Of a stretch of DNA of 37,785 nucleotides, positions 1 to 10,591 are shown in pieces (position 1 is the first letter of the stretch; each line of letters begins with the position of its first letter). This DNA is from Porogramme epimiltina (lineage: Eukaryota; Basidiomycota; Agaricomycetes; Polyporales; Polyporaceae), in assembly GCA_900155495.1 (NCBI GenBank), contig FTLJ01000971.1, positions 1 to 37,785 on the forward strand, given 5' to 3'. The position numbers and the translations under genes are program-made. The notes under the pieces were generated by a model. The model saw only the letters and a program-made list of their open reading frames with translations, ran no database searches and was not told where the DNA came from.

Positions 1-17
1 CCCCTTCCCCCTCCCCC

Positions 18-1130
18 TCAGTCGCGCTCGACACACACGTCCGCGGCGCGAAAAACCCGAATGTCGTAGCGCAGGACGCGGTCCTCGGCGAGCACCTCGG
101 CGCGCCACGGCGTGCTCGTCGCGCGCTTGAACTCGGCGCTCCCGAACGCGTCGAGGCTCGCCCACTCGTGCACGACGAGGAAGCGCGGCGGGCGCGCGCC
201 GCGCCCGTCCTCCCACCGCCCGTACTCGTACTCGCACCCGCCGCCGCCCGCGTTGAGCCTCCACCGCCGTGCGCGCCGGGAACGCGAGCGGGAGGGGGGG
301 AAGGGCACGGGGGTGGGCGAGGAGGCGACGACGGCGGCGAGGGCGAAGCGGCGCGTGCGGAGCCAGCCGGGGACGCGGGCGAGGAGGGGGGCGTGCTCGG
401 CGTCGAACCAGCGCTCGAAGGCGGGCTCGGCGGCGGGCGCGAGCTCGAGCTCGATGAGGGAGATGTAGCGCCAGTCGAGCGCGTCGCTGCCGGAGCCGTC
501 GCTCGGCGCGAGGGTGCGCGTGGTGGAGAGGGAGAAGAGGGAGCGCGCGTCGGACGGGGAGGCGGGCTCCGCGGAGGGCGTGCGGGAGGGGAACTCGGCG
601 CGCGGGGTGTAGAGGCGCGTCTGCACGAAGTCTTCCTCTTCTGCGTCAGAGTCCGAGTCCGAGTCGCCGCCGCCGCCGCCGTATGTGGCAAAGTTGGGCG
701 GCGCTGATTTGGGTATGGGGGCGGCGCCGTCCGAGTCGGTGGCGTCGGAGCCGGCGCCGGGGCTGGGCGGCGCGGAGGCGGAGGCGACGGGGAGGCGGAG
801 GTCGTAGAGGGAGAGGCAGGCGGGGGTCTTGTTGTCCGCGGCGGCCCAGCGGGAGCAGGAGAGGACGGAGGGGACGGCGCCGGCGACGTGGGCGGGGAGA
901 TGCTCGTGGTCGCACCAGTCTACGGGGATGGTTGCGCGGGCTGGAGCGGTGTAGACGAGGAGGAGGTGGTCGCCCGTTTCTTTTGGTTCTAGGGCTTCCG
1001 CCGGTGGGGAGGGGGAGGGAATGGTGAGCTTCGGCTCCGCTGAGGGCGATGGGCGATGGGATGGGGCTGATCGGTGGATGAGCGCTGGTGAGGAGCCGGA
1101 GCTGGAGGGTTGGTGGCGAGGACCTAGCAT
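18..1130 (-). CDS. EthD-like (dimeric alpha/beta-barrel) protein, large variant
   Basis: Uninterrupted frame of about 370 codons, read from the first ATG available on this strand (1128-1130) to TGA at 18-20. It is a paralogue of the plus-strand gene at 15523. Both halves are recognisable: the first has WCDHEHLP followed by SRWAAADNKTPACLSLYDL, the second has RWFDAEHAPLLARVPGWLRT and then FLVVHEWASLDAF. These match the W-[YF]-D-x-E-H blocks of EthD/stress-responsive dimeric barrels. Between the halves is a long low-complexity insert with a poly-Gly run and an acidic DSDSDSDAEEED stretch, absent from the short paralogue. The N-terminal ~65 residues are Ser/Pro-rich and may not all be translated; an unseen 5' intron is possible. 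The substrate is unknown; some relatives take part in catabolic or stress pathways. Confidence 0.6.
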   Translation of the reverse strand: MLGPRHQPSSSGSSPALIHRSAPSHRPSPSAEPKLTIPSPSPPAEALEPKETGDHLLLVYTAPARATIPVDWCDHEHLPAHVAGAVPSVLSCSRWAAADNKTPACLSLYDLRLPVASASAPPSPGAGSDATDSDGAAPIPKSAPPNFATYGGGGGDSDSDSDAEEEDFVQTRLYTPRAEFPSRTPSAEPASPSDARSLFSLSTTRTLAPSDGSGSDALDWRYISLIELELAPAAEPAFERWFDAEHAPLLARVPGWLRTRRFALAAVVASSPTPVPFPPSRSRSRRARRWRLNAGGGGCEYEYGRWEDGRGARPPRFLVVHEWASLDAFGSAEFKRATSTPWRAEVLAEDRVLRYDIRVFRAADVCVERD

Positions 1131-2020
1131 GGGGGGCGATAGAGGGAGGGGGTCGGCGAGGAGGGCGGTGTGCCGTCTGACGGAGGGCGTTCGAAGAGGA
1201 AGAGGGGAGAGGGGGAGGGTGATTGGGTATATGTAGTGGACTTGACGAGTCTGAACGTCGGTGGGTGGGGCGCGCACGCCGCGGACAGGCGTGGCAGGAC
1301 AGATGTTGATGATGGAGAACAGGCTGGACGCTCGTCTCTTGATCCAAGACACCGCGCCCCGGCGTGAGGTATGTAGGACGTCTGTGGGTGCACGGAGAGG
1401 GCGCAACGTGGCTGCGGGCAGACGGGCAGGGCTGGACGGCCGTTCAGTACCCGCGAGTCCCACACTCGGCGGGGCGCAGACGGCGGGAAGGGGCTGTTCT
1501 CGGCCCGGGCGTTGGGTAGGCTGCAATGGACTGGCCTGGGATCTGTCAACGCCGCCGCGGAGCTAAGTGAATCCGATCATCAAACTCTCTTCTACTACCT
1601 TCCCCTTCGTCACCGAACGCACCCTCGGAGTCCCGACTCCCGCCCCGCCCGTGCCTGCCACCCTTCGAATTCTCCGTCGAGGCGATATCGACCGACGGCG
1701 CGGGCGCACTGTCGACTCCTTCACCGAAGGCCCAGGCGGTGGTCGGCCCTATTCATCATGTCTGTCCTGCACGGCCAGCTCACACTGCCATCTCACCATG
1801 TCCCCACTTTGACACAGGGGCAGGGCGCCGCGAAGAACGCTGCTTCTCGACTTCGCCTGCCCTCGTGGTGGCGTGGAAAATACGTTTGAGACGCAGATTC
1901 GTTCATCGAAAGGTTACTGGCACATGACCATGCAGCAAAGTAGACCTCTTCTATTCCACAGCGGACATGTCCACATCTAATGCCCATGCGCCGCGTCTAT
2001 CCAATCGTTGATCGCGGTCC
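1131..2020. other. Intergenic: EthD promoter and protease-1 3' flank
   Basis: No gene is supported here. The right part (from about 1566) is the 3' flank of protease copy 1. It is visibly homologous to 4745-5141, the 3' flank of copy 2, with shared strings such as GATCATCAAACTC and CTGCACGGCCAG. This shows that the tandem duplication extended past the coding region. Confidence 0.55.
1226..1235 (-). promoter_or_regulatory. Possible TATA element of the EthD-like gene
   Basis: A CATATA element on the minus strand lies about 100 bp upstream of the ATG at 1130. It is a weak call based on position only. Confidence 0.25.
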
Positions 2021-3968
2021 TCACATCGTCGCCGTTGCCGTCGTGCTCATAGCCGGGACCAACGAGCTCCCACTGGCCACTGTCCCCGGAGATGGCGTCA
2101 CGATACTGTCTGGCGCGGATGTGAGCGTCACATCGGGTTTCGTCCCCGTGAACACTGGCAACCCCGTCGGCGGCGTCTGCGAGACCGTCGACGTGTAGTC
2201 CGCCTTCACCGCCGCCAGGCGCGCCTCCAACAGCGCTGATGTCTCTGCCCACGCAGTATCTGCGTCAATGATCTGTGAAGGGTGAGCAGGTGATGAAACT
2301 GGGAGGCTGGAGGACGTACGCTGAGCAGCTGTATCACGGCGCGTGCGAAGGCGGCGGAGACGTCGCCGTAGTTGAACAATATGTAGAAGCTCCGCATGAA
2401 CGCGTCGCCCAGGATCCAATCTACGTATAAGGGAGTCAGACGCGCATATAGTCAGGAGATTGTAAAGACATACCTTCAAGCGGGTTGCTGGTGCCTGAGA
2501 TACTGCCCTGGCAAGATACGTCGCCGCTGTCAGTCACATTGAGCACAGTCGTGTCGATCGGGTGCATCGGGAACGTCTCGTTGTTGCTACAGGCGGGGTA
2601 AGCACGTGCCTGAAGAAACGGAATGGGCGAGACTCACCTGAACGTCCAGGAAATGTTCATCGCGGTGTCGCACGGCACGGAGTACGTCACCGTTCCGTTC
2701 TCTTCATTCCGCTGCGCGCCTGCCACGTCCTTGTAGATCTCGTCCACGAAGCTCACCGGGCCCTCCACTACGCTCTGGTCAAAAGCAGGGCTATGATTTG
2801 AAAGGAGAGGGAAGACGCACTGGAGGTAGTGCCGGTGTCGAACGTTGCGACGGTCTCGCCGTCGGGGACGGTCACGTTTAGCACATGTTTGTATAGTTCG
2901 GATATGCTTGCATTCGAAGATCCCGTAATCGTCCGCCCGTTGACCGTCACGCCGCTCAGGAACGTCGTCCACTTCCCGGGAAGCACGCTGTCGATCTGCG
3001 TCGCGCTCAAGATCGCCGTCATGTTGGAGAGCACTTCAGCTGCGGAGATGGGGCGGGTGAGTTGAGCGATATGTGGGAGGGTGAAGAAGCGTACAGATCG
3101 TGAGGACGCCGCCGTCTGCGATGCCTGTGTAGCTTCGTGACATGAGCCAGGTCATGTAGCTCGGGAGATCGGGCTCGTGCGAGAACAGCTACAGCAGGTG
3201 TCAGCATAGTTGTACAAGTTGCATCCTGCTGATGCCAGAGGCGTACGTTGTAGATAATCGGCTTGCCGTTCTCGGCGAATGATGTGTTCTCGAGCGTGAT
3301 GAATGTCTCTGAGATGGGTGAACTACATGGGGCCAACGTGTAAGAGGATGGAAGAACATTGAAGCACAAAAGCGCGCACCCTGCGAGCCCGATGAGGCCA
3401 TTGAAGGAGCCTGCGGCAGCGACAGAGCCGTTTCCGGTCGACAGACCTGCGTGCGCGGAACCGATCATAAGCAATCAGCAACCCCAAAAGGCAGGGATGA
3501 GACGCACTGATTGCCTGGTTGTTCACCGTGTACGGCCCAAACGTGACATTCGCGAGCACGATCGGGCCTGACAACGAGTTCCCATCCCTAACAATTCCGA
3601 AGCGCCATCAAATCAAGGACCACCGAGAATGGAAGAGCTCTGACGTACACGTAGGTCGTCGAGATGTTCGCGCCCGTCTCGATCAGCCCGGGGGGCGTTG
3701 CGCCCCCGAGCGTGGACGGGTCCAGCCACGTGTCCGAGCTGCCGCCGTCGAGTAGCACCTGGAACTCCGCACCGTTGACGGTGATTGTGGCCGTGTATAT
3801 TTCATTGCGTTCGTGCGAGAAGCCGAAGCCCTCGGAGGCGTTAGAGCGCGAGACCGTCACAGGGTATGAGGAGGCGGGGGAGCCCCGCCGGGAAACGGCG
3901 TGCGGTAGGGCGGAGGCGGAGGCGAGCGCAAAAAGAGCAGCAAGTGGAAGGAAGAATAGGGCGTGCAT
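2021..3968 (-). CDS. Secreted A1-family aspartic protease, copy 1 (altered active site)
   Basis: Pepsin-like protease model of 483 aa in ten exons: complement(join(2021..2272, 2320..2420, 2474..2586, 2638..2767, 2821..3039, 3095..3188, 3247..3322, 3380..3446, 3508..3587, 3649..3968)). All junctions are GT-AG and keep frame. Residues 1-20 form a signal peptide (MHALFFLPLAALFALASASA). The second catalytic loop is intact (FDTGT, Asp280). The first reads LLDGGSSDTW, so the catalytic Asp74 is followed by Gly instead of the Thr of D-T-G. Copies 2 and 3 keep DTG. That Thr is near-invariant in active pepsins, so activity may be weak or absent. Ser/Thr-rich C-terminus, no membrane segment. The start follows a TTTAAA element by about 50 bp. 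Confidence 0.85.
3744..3746 (-). other. Substituted catalytic-motif codon (Thr to Gly, residue 75)
   Basis: This codon reads GGC (Gly) where copy 2 has ACC (Thr, 6812-6814). At least two base changes separate them, so a single sequencing error is an unlikely cause. It turns the first D-T-G of the protease into D-G-G. Confidence 0.85.
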
Positions 3969-4015
3969 CTTGGAAATGTCGGTGGTGTGGTAGACGTCGA
4001 TGGGTCGTCCGGGCC

Positions 4016-4021
4016 TTTAAA
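4016..4021 (-). promoter_or_regulatory. TATA-like element, protease copy 1
   Basis: TTTAAA lies about 50 bp upstream of the ATG at 3968. It sits where copy 2 has TATAAAA (7086-7092), inside the same duplicated promoter context. Confidence 0.5.
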
Positions 4022-5141
4022 TGGCTGCGAGGCGGGCGGTGAGGGGGGGAGAAGGTTCTCCTGAAGCTCCGCTATGCATTATAGGCCACGCCAGGTGCGG
4101 CCGGGTGCCGCATTATGGAGGCATGGGGGGCCCGGCGACTGAGCGCGTGCGCGAGTCTTGGACAGATATTGTAAGTCGTTGCGCGAGCATTCTGACTGCG
4201 GAGGGCCCTCTTCGGCATACAGATCTCAGTGAATGTGCTATTGTGGTGCTTTTGGGTCAGAAACGATCGCGTTCGAGACGTGAACGTGCGTACCGGGTTC
4301 ATTATGCAATGGAGTGTGCTTGCTGTGGTAGGATTAGTGAGCGTGAGCTTGCTGTGGCTGGGAGGAGATGCGCGGAGATCGGGGAATGAGGGGTGGGGTA
4401 GTGTGAGGAGTGCATCGCTCTGAATGGAGAAGGGAGGGAGGAGGTTATCCTAGGCGAGCGCGAGCTGCCGTTGCCATAGGCCCATGCTACCGTCTGTGAT
4501 TCGGAACGTCTTGGGAGGAAGGAGTATCAAGGAGCGGAGAAATCGTCCAATAAGGGATAAGAAGGCGCCATGCTAATATCCTCGCTGATGTCTCTGGAAG
4601 GGTAATATGACGATTATGAACGGGCCGCGTAGCCCAGTCTAAGCCGCTGGATGGGTGTCGTCGCTCAAGTTCAAAACTGCATATTTAGCGCCCGTTGAGG
4701 CTCGCCCTGAGCAGGGTTAGATGACGTCATAACCTCCTCCGGCGAGTGAACTGATCATCAAACTCATTCTCCCACTCACCGAACCCGCCGTCGGACTCCC
4801 CCGTTCCGCTCGTCCCCCTGCCTTCTCCGTCCGAGGCGGTACCGAGTGGGCGCAGTGTCAACTGCTGAAGGCGCTTGCGGTCATCGGCCCTGTTCATCAT
4901 GTCCGCCCTGCACGGCCAGTCCACTGCCATCTCCTCATGGCACCTCCTTGACACCGAGGCTGGACAGAAGCAAGGACAATGCTCCTCAACATGACATAGC
5001 CTTGGGGGTGTGTGAAAAGCAGATTTGATCCATTCAACGAAAAGTGCTCTACAAGGGAAGCGCGCTTCTTCAAGTCCACAATGTCCATGCCCACGTCCAA
5101 TGTCCATGCGCCGCGTCAGTCTAATAAGTCCATCCGTATCC
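4022..5141. other. Intergenic: protease-1 promoter and protease-2 3' flank
   Basis: No gene is supported. The left part (to about 4730) is the copy 1 promoter. It is alignable in patches with 7090-7810; for example, CTCCTGAAGCTCC pairs with CTCCTAAAGCTCT. The right part is the copy 2 3' flank. Confidence 0.5.
4722..4729. promoter_or_regulatory. CRE-like palindrome TGACGTCA, upstream of copy 1
   Basis: A perfect 8-bp palindrome matching the fungal Atf/CREB bZIP site, about 755 bp upstream of the copy 1 ATG. The same octamer occurs at 7805-7812, about 770 bp upstream of copy 2. Confidence 0.35.
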
Positions 5142-7036
5142 TCACATCGTCGTCGTGCTCGTCGTCGGGGCCGATGTACTATCACTTGCGATTGTCACCG
5201 GCGAAGGCGTCACGATGCTGTCCGGCACGGACGTGAGCGTCACTGTCGCCTCCGTCCCCGTGAACACGGGCAACCCGGTCGGCGTCGCCGTCTGCGACAC
5301 CGTCGACGTGTAGTCGGCCTGAATCGCGGCCAGGCGCGCCTGCAGCAGCGCCGGTGTCTCCGCCCACGCCGTGTTTGCGTCGATGATCTGTGGCGAGAAG
5401 ATGTGAGTAAGAGCATTGAATGAAGAGCTGGAGGACGTACGCTAAGTAGCTGCGTCACGGGGCGTGCGAGGACGGCGGAAACGTCGCCGTAGTTGAAGAG
5501 CGTGTAGAAGCTCCGCAGGAAAGAGTCGCCTAGGAGCCAGTCTATATGTTCAAGCATCAGATGGAGCGCATATAGTCAGCATGCGGGAAAACACGCACCC
5601 TCAAGGCCGACAGTCATGCCCGAGATGCTGCCCTGGCAGAACGGGTTGCCGCTGTCGTCCACACCGAGCACGGTCGTGTCGATCGGGTGCATCGGGAACG
5701 TCTCATTGTTGCTGAACGTCCAGGAGATGTTCATCGCAGTGTCGCACGGCACGAAGTATGTCACCGTCCCGTTCTGCTCGTCCCGCTGCGCACCCTTCAC
5801 ATCCTTGTAGATCTCGTCCACGAAGCTCACAGGTCCTGCGACTGTGACAAAGTCAGAGGCTGCACCTGTAACACTGAGAGGAAGAGGGACGCACTGAAGG
5901 AGGTGCCAGTGTCGAAGGTCGCAACCGTCTGGCCGTCGGGCACCGTCACGTTCAGCACCTGCTCGTAGAACGCGGACGTGTTTGCGTTCGACGACCCCAT
6001 GATCATCTTCCCGTTCACAGTCACGCTGCTCAGGAGCGTCGTCCACTGCCCCGGGAGAATGCTGTCGATTTGCGTCGCGTTTACGATCGCCGTCATGTTC
6101 GAGAGCACTTCCGCTGCAGAGGTGAGACATGTGAGCTGAGTCGGTGGATCAAGGGGCAAAGAGACTCACAGACTGTGAGGACACCTCCATCCGTGATGCC
6201 CGTGTACCTGCGAGACATGAGCCAGGTCACGTAGCTCGGGAGGTCGGGCTCGTGCGAGAAGAGCTGCGGCGATGTCAGTGCATGCATTATTCCATCAGTG
6301 CGAAAGGCGTACGTTGTAAAGGATCGGCTTGCCGTTCTCGACGAACGACGTGTTCGCGAGCGCGATGAACGTTTCAGAGATGAAAGAGCTGCGTGAGGCC
6401 GATGCGTAAGAGAAAGGAAGGCGCTGAACCACAAAGACACGCACCCTCCGAGACCGATGAGGCCGTTGAAAGAGCCTGCTGCGGCACTCGAACTGTTTCC
6501 AGTCGTCAGACCTGGGCGTGCGGGTCCGATCGTAAGTGAAGAGTCGCCTTTATAGGCAAGGATGTCACGTACTGATCGCCTGGTTGTTCACTGTGTATGG
6601 CCCAAATGTGACGTTTGCGAGTACGATCGGGCCCGACGACGAACTCCCATCCCTAACGATTCAAAAACAACAGTGTCAGACTAAGCCCCGCTTGGATCGA
6701 TAAGGCTCAGACATACACGTAGGTCGTCGAGACGTTCGCGCCCGTCTCGATCAGCCCGGGGGGCATCGCACCCCCGAGCGTGGACGGGTCCAGCCATGTG
6801 TCTGAGCTTCCGGTGTCAAGCAGGACTTGGAACTCCACGCCGTTGACGGTGATCGTTGCGGTGTAGATCTCGTTGTAGTCGTGTGAGAAGCCGAAGCCCT
6901 CAGAGGCGTTCGAGCGCGAGACTGTGACCGGGTATGAGGGGGCGGAGGAGTCCCGCTTGAAAACAGAGGGCGGGAGGGCGGAGGCGGAGGCGAGCGCGAA
7001 GAGGGCGGAGAGTGGGAGGAAGAGTGGGGTGTGCAT
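5142..7036 (-). CDS. Secreted A1-family aspartic protease, copy 2 (intact catalytic motifs)
   Basis: Pepsin-like protease of 481 aa in nine exons: complement(join(5142..5387, 5441..5541, 5599..5841, 5895..6113, 6170..6263, 6313..6388, 6445..6511, 6573..6652, 6717..7036)). The signal peptide is about residues 1-20. The catalytic aspartates are in LLDTGSSDTW (Asp74) and ATFDTGTSF (Asp280). The Gly-rich strand NGLIGLGG and several N-x-S/T sequons fit a secreted glycoprotein. The 5599-5841 exon is 243 nt, exactly the sum of the copy 1 exons 2474-2586 (113) and 2638-2767 (130), so one intron is missing here. It probably acts outside the cell in protein breakdown. It is the copy most likely to be active. 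Confidence 0.9.
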
Positions 7037-7085
7037 CTTGGACTGTCGATGGTGTGGTGGAGGATGGTGCGGTGGTCGTGCAGGG

Positions 7086-7092
7086 TTTTATA
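7086..7092 (-). promoter_or_regulatory. TATA box of protease copy 2
   Basis: TATAAAA on the minus strand, about 50 bp upstream of the ATG at 7036. This is typical spacing for a fungal TATA-type promoter. Confidence 0.6.
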
Positions 7093-8144
7093 TGGCGACG
7101 AGGTGTGTGAGGAGGTTCAACGCGCGGTATAGGGGAGGAGAGGGTCCTCCTAAAGCTCTGCTGTGTAATGAATGTACAGACAGGGGCGGCGCCATGCGTC
7201 AATGGGGGAGAGGCCGGGTGACTGAACGCGCGCGAGTCTGGGCAATAGTAAGTCGCTGGGCGAGCATTCTGGCTGCGGTGTTGAGGGGTTCGCCAGGGCG
7301 GACTATGAGGATTTCCCTCGAAATAAGCGTTTCTGTGAGCACACTGCTATAACGTTCGCAAGTCAGCGCCAGTAGTGATGAGACGACAGCGTGTCAATCT
7401 GTGCTCACCAGCTTCAAGCGTCACGCACTGGCGCGCGCTTGTAGTGGCGAGCGTTAGCATGCTGCCGCCGGAAGAAGTCGGGTGAAAATGGGGGGGAGGG
7501 CAGTGTGAGGAGTCCGTCTCCCTGTTTGGACGAGAGGAGACAGAGAGGGGCGTCGGCGAAGGCAAGATGCCGTTGTCATCCTGCCAGCATCGAGGTTAGA
7601 TTGCCCGCTGGGGGATATGGAGGCGCAGTGTGCTGCGTGTCCATGTCTGCCAAGGTCTATAGCGTGTAGTATGGCGATCGCGAGCTGGTCGTATGGTCCA
7701 GTCCAAGTCGCTGAGATACTGGTGGGCGTCGTGGGCCAAGTCCGAATCCGGGTCCTTAGCGCCCGTTATGCTGGAACTCATTTGCCCTAATTACGTAGAT
7801 TGGGTGACGTCATAGTCACCACCCCTTCATTTATGTCGCCCCTCTTCCGGTTCTTGCAATAAGTAGCACCGGAGATACCGGCAACGATCTAGATGCCGCA
7901 CCCTAGACATCTTAGAGGAACGCACGGGGTGATTACAGAGTACAGAGGTGCTCCGGCTTCGTGCCTATAGCCTGGTACAGATGCGTCAACGCTTCAATTA
8001 TCCTATTCCTACATAAAGTGGGTAATGCGTACTGTACAGTGTCAGCGCGCTAATGCTGCGCAGTATCTACGGGCTCCCCGAGCTCAGAGTCTATAACTTA
8101 ACATGTAATAAGATACTTCCCCGCGCATCCCTCATCCCAGCGGG
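7093..8144. other. Intergenic: protease-2 promoter and protease-3 3' flank
   Basis: No gene is supported. The duplicated promoter segment ends near 7814. Beyond it the sequence is unrelated to the duplication and leads into the 3' end of copy 3. Confidence 0.45.
7805..7812. promoter_or_regulatory. CRE-like palindrome TGACGTCA, upstream of copy 2
   Basis: The same octamer and near context (TGACGTCATA) as at 4722, at the matching distance from the copy 2 ATG. Shared ancestry by duplication explains its presence. Retention while the surrounding sequence diverged hints at use. Confidence 0.35.
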
Positions 8145-10591
8145 CTATGCCCCACTGTGCACGCTCGACAACCCCGACGCGGGCGACGGCCCGTCCGAGT
8201 ACGCATCGTACCGCGTCGCGTACAGCCGCATGCGCTCCTCCGCGTCCCCGCTGTCTCGGCGCCCGCCGAAGTTTGAGCTCGAGAACTCGAAGCTCAGGCT
8301 CTCGTCTGACCCGAACTCGATCCTGGGGACGAGCGGCCGGTAGCCGTAGCCGTACTCGTGCTTGTCGCGCGAGCGGGGGTTCTCAGACGCACGCCGAAGG
8401 CGCAGGGCGAGCACCGTGAGCACGAGTAATGTGAGTGCGAGCGCTGATGCAAGGGCGGTTATTGCGACATAGAGCGTGCGTCGGCTCGGGCCTTCGGCGG
8501 ATGAGGAGGTGAGGGAGTTATCGGAGGTGTCGGAGGAGGCGGGAGACTGAGCGAGGCGCGTGGGGCGCGCGGGGATTGCAGCGGAGAGCGGGAACGGTGC
8601 GGACGGGTGTGCGGTGCGCGCGGGAGCGGCGACGAGGGAGGCTGAGGCAGGACTACCGGTGTACCGGAGGAGCGCGGCTGGGTCTGGAGTGGGCACGGGC
8701 ACGGCGAGGGTCGATTGATAGTCGTCCTCGAATGCGAGGAGACGCAAGAGGAAGAGGGCGTCGGTCTCGAGCCAGGATTGGGCAGGGTCGATGATCTATT
8801 GGGAGAAAGGTCAGAATACGAAAAGGGGGAAGTAGACGGAGGCGTACGCTAAGCATCTGGATGTAGGGCTTTGTGAGGGGATCGGTGATGTCGTTGTACC
8901 CCCAGAGGGAGTAGACATTGCGAAGGAAGGTGTCTCCAATGAGCCAGTCTAGGAAGATAATTGCTGTGGTTAGAAGATATACATGGAGCGGTGAAACCAT
9001 AGCAACGTACCACGATGGAAGTTCTCGCCACCGATAAGGGAGCTGAGACAGACGAACTGGCCTTCGTCGATAAATACGACACGATGGACATCGGCCGGGC
9101 GGATGGGATATTCAATGCCTCTGCGGACGGAAGGTGAACCGCGGTACGGAGGGTGATAGAGGACAATACATACCCGAATGAGAACGACATGTTCATCTTC
9201 GTGTCGCAGGGAACGCCATACATGACCTCGCCATCCTCCACGATGCGGATTGCCCCCGGGATGTCGCCATACACCTGGTCGACGTACCAGTTCGGCCCCC
9301 GGACTGGCCAGTACGCTTCAGCTTCCTGTGTTCGCATGCCCGCTAGAGGAGACTCACTAAATGATGTGCCCGTGTCGAACGTCGCAACGCTCCCACCCTC
9401 TGCGATGTCGACGCCGTACCGCTCCGCGACCTCGGCCGAGTTGTTGGAATGCCCGCTCAGCCAGCGTCCGTTAACACGCATGCCGTCCATCACCGTCGTC
9501 CACTCGCTCGGAATGATGGCTTCGAGCCGCGGCGCGTCGAGGATCGCAGTTGTGTTTGCGAGCACCTCGCCTGTGCGATGAAGGGCGGTGAGTGGATGGG
9601 CGAGGTATGGGCAGGAAACAAAGCGGGGGCGTACCGATCGTGAGAACTCCGCCGTCTTGGAGCCCGATCTCGGAGCGAGAGGGGAGCCAGGTTGAGTAGG
9701 ATGCCACACTGGGCTCATGGGCGAATAGCTGTCGGGCAGTGAGCTTTCAAGGATTTAGGAGCTGTGCGAAGCGTGAACTAACGTTATACATAATGGGCGT
9801 CCCATTCTCGGCCCAGTCGGTGTCCTTGAGCATATCGTAAATGCTCGACGCCGACGCTCTGTTACAGGCGGGATCAGCGGTGAAGTCACGAGCGGAAAAG
9901 GTGGGAAGACGGTGACTGACCCCGCTAGGCCGAGGACACCGTTGGAGAACTCTGGAGTGACGGCCCCGGTAGCTGCGCCGTAAGCAAGTGCTGTGAGGCG
10001 TCCGACAGTCAGATATAGATGCGCATATAGTCGCCGGGAGACGCACTGATGGCCTGGTTCTTGATGGTGAACTGGCCAAAGGTCACGTCCGCGAGGACGA
10101 TGGGACCTGTCGAGGAAGACCCGTCGCTGTGGGCCGCCTGTGATTTAGGACATGCGATGTTCAAAAATGAATATAAAGGACGCACACATAAATTGTAGAA
10201 GAGTTAACCCCGGTGTCGAACACCCCTGGTGGGGCTGCACCGCCGATGGACAGAGGATCTATCCAGGTGTCCGCGCTACCCGTGTCCAGGAGAACCTAAC
10301 AGAAAGGCACTGAGGAGAGATGGCCGGGAGATACGGCGATGGGCGTACCTGGTAGGAGACGCCGTTGACGGTGATGGTACCGATATAGACTTGGTCGTCT
10401 GCATGTGTGAAGCCGAATGTTGGTGCGTTATCTGAAGATGCGCGGACGACGGAGACGGGGCGATCTGAAGAGGCTCTGCGGCTGAGATTTATGGGGGTGT
10501 TGGATATGGGAGGCGGGAGGGCGAGGGATAGTGCGGGTGTGACGAGCGCTGCGAGGGATGCAAGAAAGAACGTGGGGAAGCAAGAAAGCAT
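8145..10591 (-). CDS. Membrane-anchored A1-family aspartic protease, copy 3
   Basis: Pepsin-like protease of about 625 aa in twelve exons: complement(join(8145..8795, 8848..8948, 9011..9120, 9174..9303, 9358..9570, 9635..9728, 9783..9858, 9921..9990, 10047..10126, 10186..10295, 10349..10591)), plus a possible retained 54-nt intron at 9304-9357. As listed it is eleven exons, or ten if that intron is retained. Signal peptide at the N-terminus. Both catalytic loops are intact: LLDTGSADTW (Asp85) and FDTGTSF (Asp290). Unlike copies 1 and 2 it ends in a long tail: a Ser/Pro/Ala-rich linker, a hydrophobic segment at about 516-540 (YVAITALASALALTLLVLTV), basic RLRR, then ~85 cytoplasmic residues with YGYGY. 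This suggests a plasma-membrane protease facing outward. An intron before VLLDTGS is absent from copies 1 and 2. Confidence 0.82.

Larger units (their letters stand above)
1566..7814. repeat. Direct tandem duplication of ~3.1 kb (two units)
   Basis: Unit A (about 1566-4731) and unit B (about 4745-7814) each hold one aspartic protease gene plus 5' and 3' flanks in the same order and orientation. Each unit starts, in plus orientation, near an AGTGAA...GATCATCAAACTC string (1566 and 4745) and ends at TGACGTCATA (4722-4731 and 7805-7814). Exon sizes match almost one for one between the two genes. Flanks have diverged more than exons, so the event is not very recent. The edges are approximate because they were aligned by eye. 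Confidence 0.75.

Noticed and set aside
168..707. Plus-strand frame over the EthD-like gene at 18
   Set aside because: Gly/Glu/Ala-rich antisense shadow; the minus strand carries the domain motifs.
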